Positions 28,640 through 40,724 of a DNA stretch of 64,000 nucleotides are shown one piece after another. The number at the start of each line of letters is the position of its first letter. Position 1 is the stretch's first letter. The translations under genes and the position numbers were made by a program. Source of the stretch: Cynocephalus volans (lineage: Eukaryota; Chordata; Mammalia; Dermoptera; Cynocephalidae); assembly GCF_027409185.1 (NCBI RefSeq), contig NC_084463.1:50524907-50588906 (forward strand), in the 5' to 3' direction. The notes below the pieces were generated by a model. The model was not told where the DNA came from, did not search any database, and was given only the letters and a program-made list of their open reading frames with translations.

Positions 28640-31600
28640 AGTAAAGAAACACAGCTGGAAGTGATAGAGCAAGCATCAGAAAAAGCCATGATCAGAATGT
28701 TAAAACTGTCAAACAAGTTTTATTTTAAAACTCTGATGAATAAGCTTAGGGATCAAATGGATAAAGTAGACATTACTCAACAGCAGATGGGCAATGAAAG
28801 TACACATAAAAGTTCTAAGGAAGTACCAAAACAAACAAACAAACATAAAAACAGTAACACAGATCAAAAACAGTGTAACCGAAATTAGGAATGTTTTTAA
28901 TTGGCTTATTAACAGACTGAACAAGGCTGAGAAAAGAATCTCTGAGCTTGAAAATACATCAATAGAAACTTCAAAATCTGAAAAGCAAAGAGAACTAAGA
29001 CAGAAAAGAACATAATATCCAAGGACTGTGGGAAAAACTACAAAATTGTCCCATAGAATAATGAGAATACCCCCCCAAAAAAAAATAGAAAGAGAGACAA
29101 AAAGAAACAGAATGTATATTTGGAACAATAATGCTTGAGAGCGCCCACAGATTAATGTCAGACACCAAAGCAAAGACCCAGGAAACTCAGAGAATATCAA
29201 CCATGATAAATGCCAAAAACTACACCTAAGCATATCATTATTAAAACACTGAAAATCAATTTTTAAAAAAAAAACTACAAAAAGGAAAAGAGAACAAAAT
29301 CTTACTTATAGAGAAGAAAAGATAAGAATTACATACAAAATCTGCTCAGAATCCATGCAAGTAAGAACTCAGTGAAATGAAACTCTCAAAGCGTCAAGAG
29401 AAGAAACCCACTAACTTAGAGTTCTCTACCCTGTAAAATCATCCTTCAAAAAAGAAGGAAAAATAAAGACTTTCTTATATGAACAAAAATTAAGGAAATC
29501 TGCTGCCAGTGTAAATGTCTTGCAAGAAATATGAAAAGAATTTCTGTTGACAGGAGAAAAAGATGCATATAGGTCAGAAATCTTAACCTCCATAAAAAAA
29601 GGAACAGAATTAAAGAAGAAATAAGTGGAAGTAAAATAAAAGGTTTTATTTTTCTTATTCTGAATTGATCTAACATATAATAGGTTGTATCCAATAATTT
29701 TGGAAACAATGTGTAAAGTTATGTATGCTTTTACACACACACACACACAAAAAAAAAATTAATAATTTTAAAATAGAAAGTCAATAGAGACTATCAAAAA
29801 CAAAGAACAAAATATCTGATTTTTTGGAAAGATAAATAGAGTTAAGAATCCTATAAAAAGGCTATGGAAAAAGAGGACCAAAACAACCAATATTAGGAAT
29901 GAGAGGAGGGGCATCTCTACAGATCCTGTGGACATAAAAGGATAATAATGATATACTATGACCAATTCTCTTGCACACATTTGAAAACTTAGATAAAATG
30001 GATCAAATCCTCACAAGATACAATTATCAAAATTCACACAATAAGAAATACACAATATGAATAAGCATATATCTGTTATAGAAAATGAGTAAATCATTAA
30101 TAATCTTCAAAGCAGAAAACATCCTTCCCAGATGTGTACAATGTTAAATTCAACCAAACATTTAAGGAAGAAATTATAGCAATTCCCTACTGTGTATTGG
30201 TACTTCCCAACTCATTCTATGAGGGCAGCATTACCTCAATACCAAAACCAGGAAAAGACATTACAAGAAGAGAAAAGTACAAATCATTACCACTCATGAA
30301 TATACATGCAAAAGTCCTCAACAAAATATTGGTAAACCTAATCCAAAAATGTAGTTAAAAGAGCTGTGCATTATGATCAAGTCAGATTTATTCCAGGCAT
30401 GCAAAGCTGGTACACATTTGAACATCAATTAATATAATCCATCACATCAGCAGACTTAAATAGAAAAACCTTATGATCACAGCATAGAACCAGAAAAGCA
30501 TGAGACAAAATACAGCATCATTCCTGATAAATACTCTCAGTAAACCAGAATTAGAGGGAAACTTCATCAACTTGATAGTCTATCCACAGAAACTACAGCT
30601 AATATGATACTTAATGGTGAGAAATTCAAAGCCTTCCAGCAAAATCAGAAACAAAGCAAGAATCCACCATCTCACCCCTCTTTTCAACATGGTACTTAAA
30701 GTACTAGCTCATGCAATAAGATAACTACTTAAAATAAATGGCATACATAAAGGAAAATAAAATAAAATTGTCTTTGTTTACAGATCATATGATAATGTGT
30801 AAAAAATCCAAAACGGACAAAAAAACTTCTGGAACTAATAAGTGATTATAATGTGATTGCAAGATCCAAAGTTAATATGCAAATTTGATCACTTTCCTAT
30901 ATACTAGCAACAAACACGGGGAATTTGAAGTAAAAAAAAACAAAAAACGAAAAAACAAAAACCACACTATTTACATTAGCACCCCAAAAAGGAAATAGTT
31001 GTGAATCATATATCTCACAAGAAATTAATATCCAGAATACATAGAATCCTTCAACTCACAAGTCAAAAAACAAATAACCTGATTAAAAATGGGCAAAGGT
31101 CTTGAACAGACATTGCTCCAAAGATGATATACAAATGGCTAACAAGCATATGAAAACATGCTTGACATCACTAACCATTAAGGAAATGCAAACTAAAACC
31201 ACAATGACATATTGCTTCACACACAATAGAAAAAAACAAGCACAGGCAAAATTGGAACCCTTGTCAACTGTTTTGTTGGTGGGAATGTAAAATGGTGCAG
31301 CCACTACAAAAATAATACAGTTGCTTTTAAAAAAATTAAAATTAGAATTACCATATAATCCAACAATCCAATTTTGTGTATAAATCCAAAATAATTAATA
31401 ATAGTAGTGCAAAATATTTGCACAACTGTGTTCATGGCAACATTATTCACTTAAAAGTTGGAAGCATTCCAGATGTCCTTAGAGAAATGTGAATACAGAA
31501 ACAAAACATTTTATTTTCATAAAGGAATATTAGATAGCCTTAAAAACAAAGAAAGTCCTCACAGTCTTATTGTATAACATGGAACTTTGATAATATTATG

Positions 31601-31885
31601 CAAAGGAAAATAAGCCACTCACAAAATGACAGATATTATATGGCTCCACTGATGAAAGTCAAATTTTTAGAAACACAAAGTAGAATGGTGGTTGTCAAGG
31701 TCTGGGAGGAGAGGGAAATTGAGAGCAGTCATTTAATGAGTACAGACTTGCAGTTTTCCAAGATAGAAAGTTCTGGATATCTGCTGCACAACAGTGTGAA
31801 TATACCTAACACCACTTAAAGGTTAAGAAATGGTTAAATTTATATGTGTATATGTGTTTTTTTACTGAAATTAAAAAGATTATTT
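28640..31885 (+). mobile_element. L1M-type element, sense
   Basis: Order is consistent with one decayed element: ORF1-like coiled-coil region (28660-29015, 'AAAGAATCTCTGAGCTTGAA'), mid ORF2 ('CCAAAACCAGGAAAAGACAT' at 30244, 'ATCCATCACATCAGCAGACT' region), ORF2 end ('CCTATATACTAGCAACAAAC', 'AAAAATGGGCAAAGGTCTTG') and the 3'UTR ('GTAGAATGGTGGTTGTCAAGG', 'TTAAGAAATGGTTAAATTTA'). Several deletions; no intact ORF. Confidence 0.85.
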
Positions 31886-31959
31886 TGAAAATAATTTTCA
31901 GAGGCCAGTAGTTGATCATACTGAAAAATAAATGAATAAATAAATAAAAATAAATTGAG

Positions 31960-32770
31960 TACCCAAAAACAATTTAGGAAAGTAAAAACAGAGGACAAAA
32001 TGGCAATTGAGACAAAGAGAAAGTGGGAAGCAAAATAGCAGACCTAACTCTAACCTTATTAATAATTTGTTTCAGTTGAATTGGACTAAATATTCTACTT
32101 TATGCAGAGACTCTCAGCCTTGATAGGAAAGTAAGACCCAACTATATGCTATCCACAGAGACATGGTTTAAATACAAAGACACAAACAGAGTAAAATTTT
32201 AAAAAATGGAAAAAGATGTACTACATTTACAGTAAGTATAAAAAGCCTAAGTTGAGATATTAATACTAGCAAAAAGAAACTTCAAGACAAAATATATCAA
32301 CAGGGAAAAAAGACAGCCCTTTCATAATAACAGAAGGATTATACATGAGGAAGATGTAACAATTATAACTATGTCTGTGCCTAAACACAGAGCCACAAAG
32401 TACACTCATGTGGTGCTTAAAGACTGGGTAAGTTCTGAAAAATGTGTCATTAGGCAACTTTGTCACTGCATGAACCTCATAGAGTGCACTTACAGAACCT
32501 ACATGGTACAGCCTACTACATAACTGGACTATGTAATGTAGATTACTGCACAGATATAAATGGGGTCTGTTGACTAAAATGTTATGTGGCACATGAGTGT
32601 ACCTGGAAAAGAATAACTGAGCTAAAGTGAGAAATTGACAAATCCACATTCATAGTTGCAGAATTCTTTTCTCTCAATAACTAATGAAATAACCAGATAA
32701 AATTGTCAGGAAGAATACAGATACAATTGACAAAATTGTAACTATATCATATTATGGATATGTATATTTG
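31960..32770 (+). mobile_element. L1 ORF2 5' part, sense, interrupted
   Basis: 'GACCCAACTATATGCTATCC' (32137), 'TGGAAAAAGATGTACTACAT', 'CAGGGAAAAAAGACAGCCCT' and, after the inserted DNA transposon, 'GAAATTGACAAATCCACATT' (32632) and 'CTCTCAATAACTAATGAAAT' follow the known ORF2 order. The insertion separates two parts that join collinearly. Confidence 0.75.
32403..32599. mobile_element. TA-flanked DNA transposon (Tc1/mariner-Tigger class), 197 bp
   Basis: Perfect terminal inverted repeat CACTCATGTG/CACATGAGTG with TA duplications at 32401-32402 and 32600-32601, inside an L1 ORF2. The internal 'GTGTCATTAGGCAACTTTGTCA' type block is familiar from mammalian non-autonomous elements, but I do not name the subfamily. 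Confidence 0.7.
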
Positions 32771-32774
32771 TCTC

Positions 32775-33545
32775 TGTTTCTGCCTCCTAGCATACAACTC
32801 CTAAAATCCTTAGACTCTTCAAAGTGATGAGTGTCACTTTGCATGCTAATCAGTTGGCTGGTGGCTGGCTGCACCTGGGTAAATTCAGGATGGGAGCTGA
32901 TTGCCAGCGGAGCCAACTTTGTAATTAGAGGGTTGGGACTTGCAGCCCACACCCCCAACTTCCAGGGTGGGGAGAGGAACTGAAGGTTAAGTTGATCAAC
33001 AGTGGCCTATGCTGCAATCAATTGTGCCTAATGAGACCTCCATAAAAACCCAAGAACACAGGGTTGAGGGAGCTTCAGGACAGTTGAACTCATCCGTGAG
33101 ACAGGAGGGTGGTGTACCTCATATCCAAGGGAATGGAACCTCCTGTGCCAGGACCCTTCCAGACCTCACCCTTTGTATCTCTTCACCTATTTGTATTTTT
33201 CAAAATGTCCTTTGGAATTAATAAGTGTAAGTAAATGTTTCACTGAATTCTTGGAGCCCCTTTAGTAAATTAATATAGACTAAAGAGAAAAAAGGGCATT
33301 GTGGGAGCCAGTCAGAAGATCCAGGAACATGGACTTGCAACTGGCATCTGAAGTGGGGATAGTCTTGGGGATAAAGCTCTTAACTTATGAGATATGATGC
33401 TACCTCCAAGTAGATAGTGCCAAAATAAATTTGAATTAGAAATGCACCCTGCTTGATTTCTGCTGCAAAATTGCTTCTGGGCTTAGTGTATGAAGAGAAA
33501 TCCTCATGTATCTGGTGTCAGCTGCCAGCAGTGTGTTCTGAGTAT
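32775..33545 (+). mobile_element. ERVL-type solo LTR
   Basis: Long LTR with 'CCTCCATAAAAACCCAAGAA' (33039, TATA-like region), 'GGAATTAATAAGTGTAAGTAAATG' around 33215, 'CTGGCATCTGAAGTGGGGAT' (33341) and 'GGTGTCAGCTGCCAGCAGTGT' around 33515. This order is typical of a mammalian ERVL/ERV1 LTR that I remember but cannot name securely. Confidence 0.6.
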
Positions 33546-33624
33546 AGGAGGGGAAACTGAGTATGTTTTCCCCATCCAACCTAATTGATATTTGTAGAGT
33601 ACAATCTGAAGCTGCTATGAGTAA

Positions 33625-34075
33625 ATGTGTCCACCAATGTTAATGTGTTGGAAACTTGATCCCTATTATAACAGTGTTAAGAGGGTAGGAAATCCAATTA
33701 TAATATTTGCAAGGTGGGACCTTTAAGAGGTGACTGGATTGTGATGACAATGCCCTGGGGAATACATTAATCCACTTACAAAGTAATGGATTAATGTGTT
33801 AATGAGGTATCATGGGCATAGACTGGTGGCTTTGTACACTGGGCACATGAAAGTGCTCTTGCCATTCCCACCATGTGTTAATCTGCATTGCCATAGGACT
33901 CCCTACAGAGGCCCCACCATGAAGAAGATCCTGGACTTGATCTTAGCCTCCAAAATTGTAAAATATAACCTCTTCTCTTAATGCATTGTCCAGTTTCACA
34001 TATTCTGTTGTAAGAAACAAAACAAAAAAAAGAAAAGAAAAGAAAAGAAAAAAAACCAGACTAATACAGAAACAC
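33625..34075 (+). mobile_element. MaLR solo LTR
   Basis: 'TGTTGGAAACTTGATCCCTA', 'GGTGACTGGATTGTGATGAC', 'TCTTGCCATTCCCACCATGT' and an end in ACCAGACTAATACAG follow the MaLR pattern. An A-rich (AAAAG)n expansion at 34022-34059 lies just before the end. Confidence 0.75.
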
Positions 34076-34079
34076 TCAT

Positions 34080-35914
34080 CAAGACACAGTACACACTGAC
34101 CTATAAAACAAGTCTCAAGACTGAAATACTATAAAATATGTTTTAACCACAATAAAATTAAATTAGAAACCAACAACAAAAGTATATTCACAAAGTCTCA
34201 AATAGTTGAAAATTACATGACACACTTTGAATGGAGGCTAAAAATCAAAGAGCCTGTGTCGGCTCTGTGGGGGTAGTTTTGGTCTAATGGATTTTAATGC
34301 ACAGAAGCCTGTGCTTTCTAAAGTAATGATTACATCATTTCTTGTATCAAAAGGCCAGAGTTAGATAAAAGGTGAAAAAGAGGCCATTGGATCCCCAAAT
34401 TACTATAAGCAAGAAATAGAAAAAAAAAAAAGTTGGTCAAGTACAAACCCAAGCATGTGAGGAATAAGGATACTGACAGAAAATTGTGACAGCCAAAGGG
34501 GAAGTGTAAAGAGTCACGAGGAAACTTTCCAGGGAAGAGGACCAGGCCCTGTTCAAAGAACTACAGCACATGGCCAGTGGGAATAACTAACTGATCAGAC
34601 CAGTGTCTACAGGTGCCTCTCCTTCCCACCAGCCCTCTCTGAAAGGAAGTGCCCACACGTTCCTGCCAGTGTCTTCACTGTGAGGTGGGTGTGTCTGGAG
34701 GAGCAGATGACAGGCCACAGGACCTGTTTATGTTGGGCTTTCAGCCCGTTCTTTAACAGCAAAACATTTCTGAGGCTCTTGAGAGCGGAAAATTATATTG
34801 TGCACATGACAGCATTTTGTGAGAAACTGTGGTCTTGAATTTTTTTTACCTTAAGGTACATTTCTAATAGCTACAAGGAAGTATTCAACAGGGAGTTTAA
34901 TCTATGGTTGAAAGGCTGGAAAAGAGGTACAAACTGGAGAGGAATAGGTCTGAAAACTGCAGAGGATCGAATCTCTCAAGAAGAATTGCAGAGTGAGAAT
35001 AGGGCCCAGGATGGAGTGCTTGGATGGACTCTGCTACAAATAGAAAGTAGAAGAATTCAGAGAAAAAAGAAACCATCAGTGAGGTCATCCTAGCAAGTAA
35101 CACAGAAGAATTTCTGGGAAAAGGTCATGAACAGCAGTTTCAAATATGGCAGAAGATTCAAGGAAGGCAAAGGCTAGAGAATAGTCATTGAAATTGATTA
35201 AAATTTAGGTGATTGGCAAACTTTTGAAGAACTGAACTAAAACTATATTGAGTGGGTTCAAGAGCAAATGAATGGTGAGAATATTTTCCAGAAAATATAA
35301 CTTTGCACAGTGTGCTACACACCTGCATGAACACAGGAACTGAAAGAAACTTATAGAGTTATTCAAGAATCTGTGGTTGACTCCATCCTCCCGATGATCC
35401 AGGTTTTAGCTGTGAATCAAATAAGGCCTTCCAAAAGCTGTTGGGTTCACACTGTTTTAGAAATTCCAGAAAAACCTTTTTAAGGGAATTGTTCTTAAGC
35501 ACTAGGTTATTGTTTTTACTGCAGAAAACTGAAAGTATTTGTTTTCAAATTGGTGGTAAAAAAAAACCTTCCACAACATACTCAATGAAAATTGTCTGTC
35601 AGACTTTGGTGGCAACAAATCTGGATGTTCCGTAAAAAATGTAGCATACTGTCCTCTCAAATTTCATTTCAATCAAGAAACAAAAGTTCCTTTTTGCCAT
35701 GACATCAAAAGGACTGGAGACAAATTTGCACTCAGCATGGAATATCCTAACTTCTGCCAACCTGCTGTGTCTACATGCCAACTTTATCTTTTATTCCTAC
35801 ATTTCCCACAAGCTAAGTTTTACTTATTTATATTTTTCTATTTTAATTCATGGACCCCATAAAGGTCATATATACAATGTCAGACAAAGTAAAGAACATA
35901 AACAAACAACTCAC
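34080..35914. other. KZFP intron near start exon, unassigned
   Basis: No repeat or exon that I can name with confidence. A GC-richer block at 34500-34780 may be an old LTR. Open frames of 60-70 codons are not supported. Confidence 0.35.
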
Positions 35915-35973
35915 CAAAGACTTATTCATTTTTTGTTGCTCTTGGAAATGCAAATAGCACTCTGGCTGCACAG
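35915..35973 (-). CDS. KZFP start exon (short 5'UTR part plus residues 1-5)
   Basis: On the minus strand a pyrimidine-rich TTTCTCCTTCAG acceptor (AG at 35975-35974) is followed by 44 bp of leader and ATG at 35929-35927, coding MNKSL, then the donor TTG|GTGAGT (GT at 35914-35913). The exon ends in phase 0 and joins the phase-0 KRAB-A exon, giving [14 protein letters not shown] short MNKS-type start exon before KRAB-A is usual in this gene family. The coding part is 35915-35929. I searched by eye only; another upstream exon is possible. Confidence 0.82.
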
Positions 35974-36229
35974 CTGAAGGAGAAAGAAAATGGAGTGAAT
36001 TAAGAAGAGAACTGGTGTGACTTGATCTTAGATTCTCCTGACCAAAACACTGCCAATTAGCTGGAAACAAGAACCACCACCACCAGCAACACAACAGACT
36101 TTTCTCCCTATTGGATGATAGTCCTTTATGCCTCAAAAAGAGGCAGCACATAACTAACTGAAGATGCATCTACAAATACATTAATTGACAAAAAGCAGAC
36201 AATTTAATTTGGGGTTAATGAAAACCGAT

Positions 36230-36308
36230 GAGGGTACTTAAAAAGTCTGCATAAACATTAAATTAAAAGATAATGTGAATCCTTCAATACAGTTTTTGAA
36301 GTCCCCTC
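36230..36308. mobile_element. Mariner-type MITE, about 79 bp
   Basis: Ends GAGGGTACTTAAAAAG and TTTTTGAAGTCCCCTC are inverted complements with few mismatches. Same terminal sequence as the 61-bp element at 43933. Confidence 0.65.
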
Positions 36309-37438
36309 ACAGATTACCTACTGCTTTAGCAACATCTAATTTTACCTTAAGATATAATTTAATCATTTAAACCAAAGAACAAAATATCATGTCTTCACTA
36401 AAATTAATGTGATAAAATATACCTAGGCTGTATTAACCATTTGCCTATTAATACAGGGATTTCACACAGGAGTCCACATGAGTGTTTCCACTATAACATA
36501 TCTTGCTTTTATATACCTAAACATCAGAAAAGTGTACATCTTGCACCCCAACATTTTTTGCCCATAAGTATAAGAAAAGACATACATGATACATATTTCT
36601 TGTGGTACACTCTTCCAGTAATAATTTCCAGTGTCAGGTATCCCTGTATCCATCTTCTCGTATAGTATGTTCTCGCAATAAACTGGGCTTTGAAATTGAT
36701 TTTCTTTGGCCACTAAGACATTAGAAAATGTGATGCAAACATTGCTTCGGAAAGTGACTGCCGTTGGTGCTTGCCTTCTTAGACACAGTTATGTTGTAAA
36801 GAAGCCTGGGGCTACCCTGTTGGAGACACAGGACCTACCCAAGAGCCACCAAAAACTACAGGGCAAGTGAGTGATGACATCTTAAACCAACCAGCCTCAG
36901 TCGGGGCACAAGCTGACTGAAGCCTCATTTGTAATCCAGGCAACACTAACATAGAAACTGCCCACCTGAGCACACTCGAAAAAGCGTTTCCATAGCAAAT
37001 ACACATGTAGCAAATGAAATGCATTTTGTGTTTATTTCTGTTTTATAAGTCATTGAATTTTGGTTAGTTTCTTACCAATTTCCTTAGCAAATACCAACTG
37101 TTACACAGAAGATGCCAGAACTCAATAGAAACAAAATTATTTGGAAGAAGACATTTTAAATTACATGTCAAAAATAGTCAATAGAAATTCAAAATCACAC
37201 ACAAAAGTTTTGAAAATCACACAGAATGACAACTGGATGGACTTCAGTGAGGTTGTTAGAGCTCAGGGAGGCCACGTGAATTATATAAAGCAATTGGTTG
37301 CATCAGTAAAGTATGTTGTAAGTTTTTAAAATTTATTTTTCAAGTCATAAACAAGTCTATTTACCTAAAAACATAAAAAATAAAAAGTGTCTGTTACTTA
37401 TAAGCAAGTATTACACTGTAACTTAATTACATTTTAAG

Positions 37439-37651
37439 ATATAGGTGTGGGGCCACCTTGTGGCTCACTCGGGAGAGTGCAGCGCTGGGAGCGCAGCTGC
37501 ACAGCGCCAAGGCCGCGGGTTCAGACCCTATATAGGGATGGCCATTGCGCTCACTGGCTCAGCACAGTGCAGCCGACACCAAGCCAAGGGTTACGATCCC
37601 CTTACCGGTCACAAAAAAAAAAAAAAGAAAAGAAAAAAGACATAGGTGTGG
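37439..37651 (+). mobile_element. Dimeric tRNA-derived SINE with target-site duplication
   Basis: Body at 37451-37641: first monomer with A box (GTGGCTCACTCGGGAGAGTG) and B box (GGGTTCAGACCC), then a second monomer (GGCCATTGCGCTCACTGGCT ... GGTTACGATCCCCTTACCGG) and an A-rich tail with AAAAG. Flanked by ATAGGTGTGG (37441-37450 and 37642-37651). It contains an extra GC-rich stretch between the A and B boxes. Lies in the KZFP first intron. Confidence 0.92.
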
Positions 37652-37919
37652 AGGAGAAGAGTGATGCAGTCTAATTTGCCCATTTTAAATAATGTTAAAT
37701 AGGCTCCCATTATATCCTTGCAGATTTCATAATTTTTAAGAACAGATTACTGACATTAAGTGGAAAACACTTGTGATGTTTACCCTTTGAAATCATATAA
37801 TCCATAGAAAGTTTTGGAAATAAAAAAGGATAGTGATATTTAAGGCAAAGTATATTAAAGCAATGTTTAATCTAAGTTAATTTCATTCTCACAAAGATAA
37901 TCTTAAAAGTAAACAAATG

Positions 37920-38250
37920 ATTTTTTATATTTTTTTAATCTTAGTTTTATTGTAACATAGTTGATTGTACATATCTGTGGGGTTCAGAGTTGAATATCGA
38001 TACCTGTGTGCAACATGTGATGCTCAAATAAGGATAACTGGCATGTTCAACAATATACAATGTCATCATTTTTCACAGCTCTTTATCAATTCCTCCCTCC
38101 CCCTTCCCCTTTCCCCCCTCTGGTAACCTCAGCTCTCCTTTTGAAAAGTTCAATGTATTATTGATTGTTTTTCTTTCCTTCTTTTAATTTATACATTTAT
38201 TTTTTAGTGCCCACTTATGAGTGAAGGCATGCAGTCACTTATTTTGACTT
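37920..38250 (-). mobile_element. L1 3'UTR fragment (antisense)
   Basis: 'GATTGTACATATCTGTGGGG', 'GAATATCGATACCTGTGTGC', a CCCTCC-rich tract at 38092-38117 and 'GTGCCCACTTATGAGTGAAG' are the 3'UTR signature seen in the other L1 copies here. Strongly 5'-truncated. Confidence 0.8.
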
Positions 38251-38644
38251 AAGTGTGGCAAAAGGATAACATTATCCAAAAAGTCAGGCTGTGTAACATC
38301 AACAGATTATGTGACCATGGGCAAATCACATCTCCTAAAATCCATTTTTAAACAATCTTTCTAATAAGGTAGGAATAACTTGGCAAACACTTCCTGAACT
38401 ATTGAGAACAACTATCAGGATAGTGAGAGCCTCAGGATTATCTCTAGATGCCACAAATGGTGATAGGCTATGTTTGAGAGAGCTCAGACACTCGAAACAA
38501 TCAGGGAAGATAGAAGAAACGAGAGCGTGTTTGGAGGGCACTGTAGGCAGATCCTCTCAGATATGACAGGTTATTCCTTCATTCCAGGCCATACATTCAA
38601 GCCCCCTACTATAAGTAACATTTCCTAGGCCCTCGCCTATACTC

Positions 38645-38827
38645 AAACTCATGTCTCTTTTTTTTTTTTTTTTTTTTTCTTTTTTCGTGACCGGCACTCA
38701 GCCAGTGAGTGCACCGGCCATTCCTATATAGGATCCGAATCTGCGGCCGCTGGGAGCGTTGCCGCGCTCCCAGCGCAGCACCCTCCCGAGTGCGCCACAG
38801 GCTCGGCCCAAAACTCATGTCTCTTTT
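38645..38827 (-). mobile_element. tRNA-derived SINE (GC-rich subtype), minus strand
   Basis: Body 38662-38810 on the minus strand, starting GGGCCGAGCCTGTGGCGCACT and ending GTCACGAAAAAAG with a long A-tail (a T-run on the + strand). Target-site duplication AAACTCATGTCTCTTTT on both sides. It shares the GCTGGGAGCG-type insert and a shortened second monomer with the copy at 42.8 kb. Confidence 0.92.
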
Positions 38828-39443
38828 GAAAGATGGTGCAAATCTTTCAATAGCACCCAGTCCCCAATAGCTATTGCACGAGAACACCTCATTCAATCAA
38901 CCAACTCGTGTTCACTCCAGACACTAGGATCAGTAATGGGTTGGGCTGTGCAAAGCTAGGATCTTGACCTTCTGGGACATTTTTGCCTGTGCACTGAAGC
39001 ACTATTGAGAGGTCTCAGGTCAGAGGGGAATTCTTGCAGGGGAGATTCCAATTCACTGGGCACCATCCTTCAAACTTTTTAACACCTCCTTTACTCCTAA
39101 GAGAACTGGACCATCAGCCAGTGGCCCAATCTTTGTCCTAGAAGTCACTGTCCCTGGAGACTCGGTCATGTACAAACATCTGTAGACTTGGACCAGAAGT
39201 GCTAGGCAGGCTACACAGTGCTGGAGGGAACAGAAACTACACTTGCTAAAAGAGACACCAAGACGCCCCACAGATACAACTTGCAGAGAGTAACACTGAG
39301 TGTGCACACGCTTCACAATTCTTTCTCTGGGAACTTGAGGCAATTTCGCTACTATTGCGAATGCGCTCATCTTACACATAGTAAACTGAATGTCACTAGG
39401 TTAGTACCAGGTGCCCTCATGGCAGGGCCGCAACGGGAACTCA

Positions 39444-39530
39444 CCGCACACCTCCCAGGCTCACGCTGTCTTCAGGCGCCCCCACTCCAGACCCGCCGCC
39501 ATCTTGGTCTTGACCCCCAATGGCGGAGCT
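39444..39530 (-). other. Probable KZFP 5'UTR exon 1
   Basis: The donor GTGTGCG|GTGAGTT is at 39444/39443 on the minus strand. The 5' end is a guess placed just upstream of the YY1-type motif. The ATG within that motif (39502-39500) opens a 13-codon upstream ORF, MAAGLEWGRLKTA, ending at 39461 before the donor. Confidence 0.5.
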
Positions 39531-39902
39531 TCTGCAACCGGCTTTTGTTCTCCAGGAAGGACAAGCCCCGCCTTCTGGAAGCCCACATTCCTCTGACGAA
39601 GCAGTCGACAGAACAGGGGGAGGCCCCCCTTCCCCAGCCCAGGTCCATGGTTCAGACCAGCCCATCAGGCTCCGCCCACCTCAGACCGACCAGCGGACCT
39701 GTTCCACCAAACGCTGAGACACCCGTCTGCTCCACAGGGTCCCCTCCTTCACCCTCGCACCCACCTTCAAGGACACAGACTCCAACCACAGAATCTCGTC
39801 AGCACCGTGGAGGTGGCAGCAGCCTCCGGAAGATGAGGGGAACGGGCAAGGCCGCACATGCGCACCAGAAACCCAGAACAGCCCTGCCCGGTCCCGTGCG
39901 GA

Positions 39903-39910
39903 TGACGTCA
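39903..39910. promoter_or_regulatory. CRE palindrome TGACGTCA
   Basis: Exact 8-bp cAMP-response element inside the CpG-rich region, about 400 bp from the inferred start. Embedded in the longer palindrome ATGACGTCAT. Confidence 0.7.
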
Positions 39911-40379
39911 TTTCAAAGCCAAACTACCTTTCCCAGGTTGCAGAGCGAACTGAGTGGCACATGCGCAGAAGAAACACAAGGCCGGTTCCATAGCTCTCTG
40001 CAGGCGATGTCAACGGAGATGAGACTTTATTTCCCACAAGCCTCTGTGGTTCCCCCTTGGGAACAATGGAGGAAATCTTTATTTCTCCAGCAGGAAATCT
40101 GCTACTGGGACACCAGGCCGTGATGGAACAGCTGTGGTCTCTATCCAGATGTTGGTGATGAGGAATTCTGATTCTTGATTAAATCCTTATTTGATGAGAG
40201 ACATTGTGGTGATAAAGGGAAAATTCAATGTGGGCAAATGAGTAGATGATATTAATAAGTTCCTTTTTTAAAATTTTTATTTCTGATATTAGTATATCTG
40301 TTATATAGATATATATATCGCTGTTATAGAACCCAAGTCTATTTTCTACAGATGCATTTTAAAGTATGAAAAAAACTGT

Positions 40380-40720
40380 TTCCCTATTTGACCTCATTTT
40401 ATTTTTATTTTATTTTTTAATGTTTTTAATTTTTTTGAAGTAACTTATTATACATATTTGTGTAGTACGAAGTTAACTATCAGTAGTTGTGTACTACGTG
40501 CGACGGTAGAATCAGGATAGTTAGCTTATTCATCATCACAATATGTAATCATTCTTTGAAAAGATTTAACAAGCCAGAAATTATTATGGTAACTTTCTTC
40601 CAGTTCATCAAAAGATGTTTGTTTTCATCCAATAAACTAATTTGTGAGTCTCCAATGGATTTTATTGTACAATTGGGAAAATGCTATTGTGTATATAGTG
40701 AAATAAAATAGCAGGTCATA
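40380..40720 (-). mobile_element. L1 3'UTR fragment (antisense)
   Basis: 'TTATTATACATATTTGTGTA', 'CTATCAGTAGTTGTGTACTA' and 'ATTCATCATCACAATATGTA' match the 3'UTR block of other antisense L1s in the window. Confidence 0.7.
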
Positions 40721-40724
40721 GGGT

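Larger units (their letters stand above)
39400..40120 (-). promoter_or_regulatory. CpG-rich promoter of the KZFP, possibly bidirectional
   Basis: About 700 bp rich in G+C and CpG. On the minus strand a YY1-type AAGATGGCGGC (39504-39494) lies where a start site is expected, shortly before a GTGAGT donor at 39443. Upstream on the gene's side are a full CRE palindrome TGACGTCA (39903-39910) and NRF1-like half sites (CACATGCGCACC, CACATGCGCAG). These are usual in housekeeping-type KZFP promoters. The + strand also has a 301-codon frame through the island (39218-40123); I take it as compositional. Confidence 0.75.

Noticed and set aside
39218..40123. 301-codon open frame on the + strand as a new gene
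   Set aside because: No domain, Pro/Ser/Thr-rich composition expected from CpG-island sequence, and no splice or start context; kept only as a check item.
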